NCBI RefSeq assembly: GCF_000379485.1 | Contig: NZ_KB902277.1 | Span: forward strand, 248,001-312,000 | Reading direction: 5' to 3' | DNA length: 64,000 nt | Source: Wenxinia marina DSM 24838 | GTDB lineage: Bacteria > Pseudomonadota > Alphaproteobacteria > Rhodobacterales > Rhodobacteraceae | Shown: piece after piece, positions 57,600 through 64,000 of the stretch | How positions within the stretch are numbered: the first letter of the stretch is position 1 | Layout: each line of letters starts with the position of its first letter | Program-made: the position numbers and the translations under genes | Notes under the pieces: model-generated | What the model was told of the DNA's origin: nothing | What the model saw: only the letters and a program-made list of their open reading frames with translations | Databases searched by the model: none

Positions 57600-58484
57600 A
57601 TGGCGGATAGTCAGTTCGCCGATCCCAAACTCCTCAACCGCCTCGCGTGGCAGGGGAGGTGGGCCGACCGCCGGCGCAGCGAACGGCTGGCCCGCAGCGC
57701 CTTTCGCCACGGCAATCGCCTGGAGTGCGGGCTGGCCCGCCGCACCCTCGCCTGGCAGGCCGTGTGGGCGGGGCGACTGGCCGAGGCCAGCACCCTGATA
57801 GAGAGCGCAATGAAGGTCGCCGACGATCTCTCGCCCGAAGCGGTGGCGCAGATCTGGGCGCTCTCGGCCGGCATCCAGTGCGGGCGCCGCGACTTTGCAG
57901 CAGCGATGGACTCGATCGAGCGCGCGCACGAGGTCCTCGGGAGCGAAGGCGACGTCGATACGTGGTGCTGCCTGATCGGCAGCGAGGGCATCGCGATGGG
58001 TCTCATGGGGGAGTTCGATCGCGCCGCCCAGCTTGTCGATGCCGCGGCGCCCTACGCCGAGGAAGCCACGAAAGCCTATCTCCGCTTCGTTCTCGCCTGG
58101 GCGCAGCTGCGCGGCGGTGCGCCGGATGCCGCGTGGGGCACCGCGATGCACGCCGTCGTTCTGTGTCGCGGCTGGGAGAACCGCGTCGTCCTTCCCTCGG
58201 CGCTCGAGGTGCTGGGCGCCGCGTTCGCCCGGACAGGCCGACCCGAGCGCGCCGCGGACGTCTTCTCCGAAGCGATCGAGATCGCGCGAGGCGAGGGCGA
58301 CGCCCGAGCGCAGTGCGAGATCCTCAACCAGGCGGGTCGCCTGGCCCAGGATACCGGCGATATGCGTCGCGCGGGCATGCTGCTGCGGCAGGGGCGCAAC
58401 CTCGCCCGGCAGATCGGCTTCCCGCTGTGGCAGGACCTGTTCCGCGGCGATCTTTCGGACCGGCGGGCGATGCAGGAAGCCTGA
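57600..58484 (+). CDS. TPR-repeat protein
   Basis: 294 residues, soluble, made almost entirely of helix pairs of the TPR kind. Examples are RRTLAWQAVWAGRLAEASTL, QCGRRDFAAAMDSIERAHEV and GAAFARTGRPERAADVFSEA. It resembles the helical effector-sensing or scaffold halves of large regulators, but without a DNA-binding or ATPase part. The partner is unknown; the small gene just before it may encode one. Confidence 0.75.
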   Translation: MADSQFADPKLLNRLAWQGRWADRRRSERLARSAFRHGNRLECGLARRTLAWQAVWAGRLAEASTLIESAMKVADDLSPEAVAQIWALSAGIQCGRRDFAAAMDSIERAHEVLGSEGDVDTWCCLIGSEGIAMGLMGEFDRAAQLVDAAAPYAEEATKAYLRFVLAWAQLRGGAPDAAWGTAMHAVVLCRGWENRVVLPSALEVLGAAFARTGRPERAADVFSEAIEIARGEGDARAQCEILNQAGRLAQDTGDMRRAGMLLRQGRNLARQIGFPLWQDLFRGDLSDRRAMQEA

Positions 58485-58490
58485 CCGCCG

Positions 58491-59858
58491 TCAGCCCGTT
58501 GGCGTCGCGATCCGGACCGAGCGCCCCCAGAAGCGGACCATCATCGTCGCCGCCGCCGTGCCGAGGCCGAAGGTGAGGCCCAGCCAGATCCCGACCGCGC
58601 CCATGCCGAAAACGAATCCGAACAGGTAGCTTGCCGGCAGGCCGATCAGCCAGTAGCTGACCACCGCCAGCCACATCGGCACCGCGGTGTCCTGCACCCC
58701 GCGCAGCAGCGACAGCGCGATGATCTGGCCGGCATCGACGAACTGGAACAGGGCCGCCATCAGCACCAGCGTGCCGCCGATGGCGATCAGCTGCGCGCGC
58801 GTCGGCTCGGCCGGGTCGACGAAGAGGGCGACCAGCGTCTCGGGGATGCTGAGGAAGGTCAGGACGACGACGGCGCCGAACCCGAGGCCGATGACGATGG
58901 CGGCCCGCCCGACGGCCCGCAACTCGGTCTCGTCGCGGCGGCCGTAGGCGCCGCCGGCGCGGATCGTCGCCGCCTGGCTCATCCCGACGTGGAACATGAA
59001 GGTCAGCGCCGCCAGCTGCAGGGCGATCCCGTGCGCCGCCAGCGGCACGGCGCCGACCCAGCCCATCATCACCGCGGAGGCGGTGAAGAGGCCGCCCTCG
59101 GACAGCGACGTCAGGCCGATCGGCAGGCCCAGGCGGAACACGTCGCGCCGCGCCTCGGCGTCGTCGCGCCAGAGGCGCTGGAACAGCCGTACCTCGGGCA
59201 ACCGCCACTCGGCGTACCAGACGAGGACCGCCAGCGTCGCCGTCTGCACCGCGATCGAGGCGATGGCGGCGCCGCGGATGCCCAGCTCGGGCAGACCGAG
59301 GTTGCCGAAGATCAGCGCGTAGTTGCACAAGCCGTTCAGCGCCACGCCGCCCAGCGTCACCCACAGCTGCACCGCCGTCAGGCCCTGCGCGCCGAGGTAG
59401 TTGCGCATCACGTTCGCCGCGAGCGCCGGGAACATGCCCCAGACGGCGATGCGCAGGTACGCCTGCGCCAGCGACGCCACTTCCGGCTCCTGCCCGATCC
59501 ACAGGAACACCGCCTCCGACCACCAGAGCGTCGGCACCATGAGAAGCGCGTAGCCGGCGGACAGCCAGAACGCCATTCGCGTGACCCGCCGCGCCCGCGT
59601 CTCGTCGCCCGCCGCGATGGCCGAGGCGACCATCGGGCTGACCGCGTTGCCGAAACCCGCGCCGAGGATCCACAGGTTGAACCAGAACGACGTCGCGATG
59701 GTCGCCGAGGCGAGCGCGATGACGTCGTACCAGCCCAGCATGATGACGTCGGTCATGTGGATGGCGAAGCCCGCGACGGCCGAGCCGACGAGCGGCAGGC
59801 CGAGCGTGACGAGTGCGCGGGCGTGGCCGCGGAAGGTGGTCGGAATCGGGCGGGTCAT
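58491..59858 (-). CDS. MATE-family multidrug/metabolite exporter
   Basis: 455 residues, twelve predicted membrane helices in two homologous halves. It opens with ALVTLGLPLVGSAVAGFAIHMTDVIMLG, the usual first helix with its conserved Asp, and continues NLWILGAGFGNAVSPMVASAIAAGD. The second half begins DVFRLGLPIGLTSLSEGGLF and includes GMSQAATIRAGGAYGR. It expels compounds using a proton or sodium gradient. It lies 77 bp downstream of the oxygenase gene on the same strand and could export a related compound, but this is only positional. Confidence 0.93.
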   Translation of the reverse strand: MTRPIPTTFRGHARALVTLGLPLVGSAVAGFAIHMTDVIMLGWYDVIALASATIATSFWFNLWILGAGFGNAVSPMVASAIAAGDETRARRVTRMAFWLSAGYALLMVPTLWWSEAVFLWIGQEPEVASLAQAYLRIAVWGMFPALAANVMRNYLGAQGLTAVQLWVTLGGVALNGLCNYALIFGNLGLPELGIRGAAIASIAVQTATLAVLVWYAEWRLPEVRLFQRLWRDDAEARRDVFRLGLPIGLTSLSEGGLFTASAVMMGWVGAVPLAAHGIALQLAALTFMFHVGMSQAATIRAGGAYGRRDETELRAVGRAAIVIGLGFGAVVVLTFLSIPETLVALFVDPAEPTRAQLIAIGGTLVLMAALFQFVDAGQIIALSLLRGVQDTAVPMWLAVVSYWLIGLPASYLFGFVFGMGAVGIWLGLTFGLGTAAATMMVRFWGRSVRIATPTG

Positions 59859-59935
59859 GGCCCGAGAGGCCTTAGGCCCGGCCGCGGCCTGCGTCCAGAT
59901 GCCGCGCTCCGCCGATGCCTGTTTTCCGGGCAGCC

Positions 59936-60883
59936 TCAGGCGCCGGTCGCCCGGAACTTGCCCATCAGGTACGGCCCCGACCGCACCGGCGGGTAGGCGT
60001 CCGAACCGTCCAGCGGCACGATCTCCGCCTCCCAGTCCGGCTGGTGGAAGAAGGCGAGGCTCTGGCGACCCGGCTGGCCGGCATGGGCCACGACCCGGTG
60101 CAGGGTCGAGACCCAGCGGTCCGCCGTCCAGCGCGCCATCAGGTCGCCGATATTGACGACGAAGCAGCCCGGCTGCGGCGTCACTTCCGCCCACTCCCCC
60201 GCGGGGGTCCTGATCTCCAGCCCGCGGGAGCCGGCCTGCGGCAGCAGGATCGTCAGGGTACCGTAATCGGTGTGCGCCCCCGCCCGCTGCTGCCCCGCCT
60301 CGGGGTCCGCGTCCGTGGCCGGGTAGTTCAGCGCCCGCAGGGCCGAGACCGGGTGGCGCAGGCTCGGCTCGAAGTGATCCTCCGGCAGGCCGAGCGCGGC
60401 GGCGCAGGCGCCCATGACGCGGGCGGCGAGCGCCTCCATCTCGCGGTAGTAACGCTCCCACGCGGCGCGGAAGCCGGGCACGTCCGGCCACAGCGTCGGC
60501 TGATAGCAGAAGGCGTGCGCGTCCGGGTCGTCGACGCCGCCGGGCACCTCCAGCGGCCCGCCGTTGAAGCTCTCCTTCAGATCCGGCGGCGTCGCCTCGC
60601 CCCGCGAGGCGGCGAGCGCCTCGGCCAGCGGGCCGAGCCAGCCGTAGGGGTAGCCCTTGTAGGGCGCAGCCACCTGCGCCTTTGCCTCCGGCGGCTGGGC
60701 GAAGAAGGCGGCGGTGGCGGCGCGTACGTCGTCGATCGCGTCCTGCGGCACGCCGTGACCCGCCAGCGTCAGGAAGCCGGTCGTGCGCAATATATCATCG
60801 AGATCGCGGGCTCTTGCGGCCCGCTCCTCGCCCGTCGCCGCGCGGAACGCCTCGAGGTCCCAGACCCGGATCCCGTCGCTCAC
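59936..60883 (-). CDS. 2-oxoglutarate/Fe(II) oxygenase, isopenicillin N synthase family
   Basis: 315 residues. The iron ligands are His204 and Asp206 (GAHTDYGTLTILL) and His262 (STLHRVV); Arg273 and Ser275 (RQSLAFFHQ) bind the co-substrate. The N-terminal DIOX_N part reads LRTTGFLTLAGHGV. The family oxidises many small molecules; the substrate is unknown here. The ATG overlaps the upstream epimerase stop by four bases, so the two are coupled. Confidence 0.92.
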   Translation of the reverse strand: MSDGIRVWDLEAFRAATGEERAARARDLDDILRTTGFLTLAGHGVPQDAIDDVRAATAAFFAQPPEAKAQVAAPYKGYPYGWLGPLAEALAASRGEATPPDLKESFNGGPLEVPGGVDDPDAHAFCYQPTLWPDVPGFRAAWERYYREMEALAARVMGACAAALGLPEDHFEPSLRHPVSALRALNYPATDADPEAGQQRAGAHTDYGTLTILLPQAGSRGLEIRTPAGEWAEVTPQPGCFVVNIGDLMARWTADRWVSTLHRVVAHAGQPGRQSLAFFHQPDWEAEIVPLDGSDAYPPVRSGPYLMGKFRATGA

Positions 60884-61761
60884 CCCAGCACCTCGCGCCA
60901 GGAATGCTTCGGCTGGTAGCCCAGCATCCTCTTGGCCTTGTCGTTGGCGTAGAACGTCTCGGTCTCGCCCATCTCGCGGCGCACCTCGACGCCCGGGTAG
61001 AACCTTTCGATCACCTCGGACGACCCGATCCCGACGCTCATGTCGTCATTCGAGACGTTGAACACTTCGTAGCCGAGGCCGTCCGTCCTGAGGCACCGAT
61101 CCACCATGTGCCCGAGGTCGCGGGCGTCGATATAGGCGAAGATGTTGCGCCGGCGCAGCGAGGGATCCTCCATGAAGGCCGGGAAGTTCTCTGCGTATTC
61201 ATGCGGCTCGATGACGTTGTTGATCCGCAGCCCGTAGATGTCCGCCCCCGTCCGCGCCTGGAAGGACCGCCCCGTCGCCTCGTTGCAGACCTTGCTCATC
61301 GCGTAGCTGTCGTGCGGCACCGTCGGGTGCTCCTCGTCCACCGGCACGTACTCCGGCCGCACCTCGCCCTGGGCGAAGCACACGCCGTAGGTGGTCTCGG
61401 AGCTGGCGAAGATGACCTTGCGGATCCCGAGGGCGAGCGCCGCCTCCATCACGTTGTAGGTGGACAGGGTGTTGACCCGGAAGCACTCGGCGTCCGGCGT
61501 GTGCAGGATCGCCGGAATCGCGGCGAAGTGCACGACGGCGTCGAAGCCGGGCTTGTCGCCGTCGAGTTCGTCATAGCCGGCGCGGGACGTCAGCGCGGAG
61601 TAGACCTGCCCCGCGTCCGTCAGGTCCACGCGCAGGTCGTGCACGTCCGGGTGGTTCAGCTTGACGAGGTCGGCGTTGAGGACACGGTGGCCCTGCTCCA
61701 CGAGGTACGGCACCACGTGCCGCCCCGCCTTGCCCGCGCCGCCGGTGAAAAAGACACGCAT
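60880..61761 (-). CDS. NAD-dependent epimerase/dehydratase (extended SDR)
   Basis: 293 residues. The Rossmann motif is TGGAGKAGRHV (near 6-16), the catalytic Tyr and Lys are in DSYAMSKVCNEA, and FASSETTYGV carries the Ser/Thr. I prefer the second ATG because GGGAGGTC lies four bases before it; an ATG six codons upstream is also possible. The substrate could be a sugar nucleotide or sugar acid. It is coupled to the downstream oxygenase. Confidence 0.88.
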   Translation of the reverse strand: MRVFFTGGAGKAGRHVVPYLVEQGHRVLNADLVKLNHPDVHDLRVDLTDAGQVYSALTSRAGYDELDGDKPGFDAVVHFAAIPAILHTPDAECFRVNTLSTYNVMEAALALGIRKVIFASSETTYGVCFAQGEVRPEYVPVDEEHPTVPHDSYAMSKVCNEATGRSFQARTGADIYGLRINNVIEPHEYAENFPAFMEDPSLRRRNIFAYIDARDLGHMVDRCLRTDGLGYEVFNVSNDDMSVGIGSSEVIERFYPGVEVRREMGETETFYANDKAKRMLGYQPKHSWREVLG

Positions 61762-61818
61762 TTTGACCTCCCTGTCCATTGCCCGCCCGAGTATGGGGCG
61801 GGCGGCGGCAGGGGCAAG

Positions 61819-62763
61819 TCAGGCGAGGCGCCGGATCGGCTCGCCGTCCGCGAACGCCCGCACCGCCTCGACCGTCTGGCGGTAGAACAGGCGGAACGTC
61901 TCTTCCGTCGTGTAGCCGAGGTGCGGGGTCAGCAGCAGCCGCCCCTCGCCCGTCAGCGTGGCGTCGCGCAGCGGATGGTCCATCGGCAGCGGCTCCACGT
62001 CGAACACGTCGAGGCCGGCCGTCGCCGCCGGATCCCGCCGCAGCCAGTCCAGCAACGCCGCCGCCTCAACGATCGGTCCGCGCGAGGTGTTGACGAGGCA
62101 GAGCCCCGGCTTCGCGTGCTCCAGCGCGGCGGCGTCCACAAGGCCGCGGGTCCGGTCCGACAGGACGAGGTGGATGCTCGCGACGTCGGCCGTCGCGAGG
62201 AGTTCGGCGAGCGTCTCGGCGCGCCGCACCCCCACCTCCTCCGCACGGTCGTCGTCCAGGTTCTGCGACCAGGCCACCACCTCCATCCCCAGCGCCCGGC
62301 CGAGCGCGGCGAGCTGGCCGCCGATGGCACCCAACCCGATCACGCCCAGCGTCAGCCCCGCCAGGTCGCGGCCGAGGCCGGACTGCCAGCCGTCCCGCTC
62401 CATCGCCCGCATCTCGGGCACCAGCCGCCGGTTCAGGGCGAGGATCATCAGCAGCGCCAGTTCGGACGTCGTCGTCTTGCGGCTCATCGTGCCGCTGACG
62501 ACGATGCCCCGCGCCTCGGCCGCCGCGAGGTCGATGGCGGCGTTGCGGGGCCCGGACGTGACGATCAGGCGCAGGTCCGGCAGCGCCTCGATCAGCTCCG
62601 CCGGAAAGGGCGTCCGCTCGCGCATCAGGCAGACCGCCTCGAACCCCCGCAGCTGCGCCGCCGGATCCGTGAGCGGCGCGTCGAACACCGTCACGTCCAG
62701 CTCCGACCAGTCCGCCAACCGCAGGGCCGCCCCCGCGTAATCGTCCAGCACCGCGACCTTCAT
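61819..62763 (-). CDS. D-2-hydroxyacid dehydrogenase family protein
   Basis: 314 residues. The NAD-binding motif is GVIGLGAIGGQLAALG, with the catalytic Arg in NTSRGPIV, the Glu in DVFDVEPLP and the His in LTPHLGYTTEE. It reduces a 2-keto acid, or oxidises a 2-hydroxy acid, with NAD(P)H. It starts at MKVAVLDDYAG. It lies 57 bp upstream of the epimerase on the same strand and may share its pathway. Confidence 0.9.
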   Translation of the reverse strand: MKVAVLDDYAGAALRLADWSELDVTVFDAPLTDPAAQLRGFEAVCLMRERTPFPAELIEALPDLRLIVTSGPRNAAIDLAAAEARGIVVSGTMSRKTTTSELALLMILALNRRLVPEMRAMERDGWQSGLGRDLAGLTLGVIGLGAIGGQLAALGRALGMEVVAWSQNLDDDRAEEVGVRRAETLAELLATADVASIHLVLSDRTRGLVDAAALEHAKPGLCLVNTSRGPIVEAAALLDWLRRDPAATAGLDVFDVEPLPMDHPLRDATLTGEGRLLLTPHLGYTTEETFRLFYRQTVEAVRAFADGEPIRRLA

Positions 62764-62908
62764 CCGTCCCTCCTGTCTCGCCGTCACGATAGCGCCGCGC
62801 GGGCCGGACGCCAGCGCCGCATCCTCTGTGGACAAGTCGGCCCAACCGATTGCGTCCGGCCCCCTGCCCTGCCACATTATGCGCCAACAAGAACAGACGA
62901 GAGCAGCC

Positions 62909-64000
62909 ATGGCCGACGATCTCTGGTCCGAGCGGGAACCGACGGATTACGACGCCTCCTCCATCGAGGTGCTGGAGGGGCTGGAGCCGGTCCGCAAGCG
63001 GCCGGGCATGTACATCGGCGGCACCGACGAGCGGGCGCTGCATCACCTCGTCGCCGAGATCCTCGACAACTCGATGGACGAGGCGGTCGCCGGCCATGCC
63101 AGCCGGATCGAGGTGGAGCTGCACGCCGACTACTCCGTCACCGTGCGCGACAACGGCCGCGGCATGCCCTTCGACCCGCACCCGAAGTTTCCGGGCAAGT
63201 CCGCGCTCGAGGTGATCCTCTGCACGCTGCACGCCGGCGGCAAGTTCTCGGGCAAGGCCTACCAGACCTCCGGCGGCCTCCACGGCGTGGGGGCGTCGGT
63301 CGTGAACGCGCTCTCGGACAGCATGGTGGTGCAGGTCGCCCGCGACCGCAAGCTGGTGGAGCAGCGCTTCTCGCGCGGCATCCCGCAGGGGCCGGTGCAG
63401 GAGATCGGCGCGGCGCCGAACCGGCGGGGCACGACGACCACCTTCCACGCGGACGAGGAGATCTTCGGCCACCACCGCTTCAAGCCCGCGCGCCTGCTGA
63501 AGATGGTCCGCTCCAAGGCCTACCTCTTCTCGGGAGTCGAGATCCGCTGGAAGTCCGGGATCGACGACGGCGAGACTCCGCGCGAGGCGGTGTTCCACTT
63601 CCCCGGCGGCCTCGCCGACTACCTCAAGGAGACGCTGGGCACCGCGTCCACCTACTCCGAGCGTCCCTTCGCCGGCACCGTGGAGTTCGGCGACAAGTTC
63701 GGCGTCCCCGGCAAGGTCGAGTGGGCGATCAACTGGACGCCGGTCCGCGACGGCTTCATCCAGTCCTACTGCAACACCGTGCCGACGCCCGAGGGCGGCA
63801 CCCACGAGGCCGGGTTCTGGCAGGCGATCCTCAAGGGCATCCGCGCCTACGGCGAGCTGGCGAACGCCCGCAAGGCCAAGGACATCACCCGCGAGGACCT
63901 GATCTCGGGCGGCTGCGCGCTGGTGTCCTGCTTCATCCGCGAGCCGGAGTTCGTCGGCCAGACCAAGGACCGCCTCGCCACCGCCGACGCCGCCCGTCTG
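62909..64000 (+). CDS. parE: DNA topoisomerase IV subunit B, 3' end cut by the window
   Basis: The first 364 codons of a protein usually about 650 residues long. The GHKL ATPase domain shows KRPGMYIGGTDERALHHLV, EILDNSMDEAVAGHA, VRDNGRGMPFDPH and TSGGLHGVGASVVNALS. The DERALHHLVAE and DNSMDEAVAG details favour ParE over GyrB. With ParC it unlinks daughter chromosomes. The gene continues past the right edge. Confidence 0.95.
   Translation, partial: MADDLWSEREPTDYDASSIEVLEGLEPVRKRPGMYIGGTDERALHHLVAEILDNSMDEAVAGHASRIEVELHADYSVTVRDNGRGMPFDPHPKFPGKSALEVILCTLHAGGKFSGKAYQTSGGLHGVGASVVNALSDSMVVQVARDRKLVEQRFSRGIPQGPVQEIGAAPNRRGTTTTFHADEEIFGHHRFKPARLLKMVRSKAYLFSGVEIRWKSGIDDGETPREAVFHFPGGLADYLKETLGTASTYSERPFAGTVEFGDKFGVPGKVEWAINWTPVRDGFIQSYCNTVPTPEGGTHEAGFWQAILKGIRAYGELANARKAKDITREDLISGGCALVSCFIREPEFVGQTKDRLATADAARL

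Overview
The window is chromosomal DNA from a very GC-rich alphaproteobacterium, most probably a member of the Rhodobacterales. The evidence for this is a holin/GH108 lysis pair of the gene-transfer-agent type, a fused two-subunit indolepyruvate ferredoxin oxidoreductase with a divergent LysR gene, the purL-bolA-grxD order, glnB-glnA beside an NAD(P)H-hydrate repair gene, and many short alphaproteobacterial-type proteins. There is no rRNA, insertion sequence, integrase or CRISPR array, and one tRNA (Leu, TAG). Both ends cut genes: a membrane protein on the left and parE on the right.

Layout. 1-9600: membrane protein, DUF2087 protein, crotonase, then cytochrome c maturation genes (ccmH, ccmF, ccmE) with a holin/endolysin pair between ccmF and ccmE, then argC and murI. 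Long GC-rich palindromic repeats fill the gaps here, including a seven-copy tandem array between ccmE and argC. 10-25 kb: IorAB, LysR regulator, a small ORF with a strong terminator, purL, an SRPBCC protein, bolA, grxD, a Tat-exported cyclic-nucleotide phosphodiesterase, a nuclease-like protein, a sorbosone-dehydrogenase-like protein and a soluble PAS chemoreceptor. 25-38 kb: trigger factor, tRNA-Leu, nnr, glnB-glnA, a DUF3445 protein, a Na+/Ca2+ exchanger, purB, an orphan FliG, a lipid A-type acyltransferase and a DUF1223 protein. 38-42 kb: acnA and a PPC/DUF296 protein.

42-51 kb is the most striking part: eight tightly packed minus-strand genes. In order of transcription they encode a CxxC-repeat/Sel1/peptidoglycan-binding protein, two SGNH hydrolases (the second a lipoprotein), an MBOAT O-acyltransferase, a small membrane protein, a YkuD L,D-transpeptidase and two CapA-like proteins. 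All appear to act in the envelope, and together they look like a system that acetylates a cell-surface polymer and ties it to peptidoglycan. The MBOAT gene carries one copy of the dispersed palindromic repeat in frame, adding 24 Pro/Gly/Ala-rich residues.

51-64 kb: a sensor-less histidine kinase divergent from two receiver proteins with a CtrA-like site between them, a lone GatZ-type protein, a YdeP-type molybdopterin oxidoreductase, a TPR protein, a MATE exporter, a cluster of 2OG-Fe(II) oxygenase, sugar-nucleotide-type epimerase and D-2-hydroxyacid dehydrogenase, and the start of parE.
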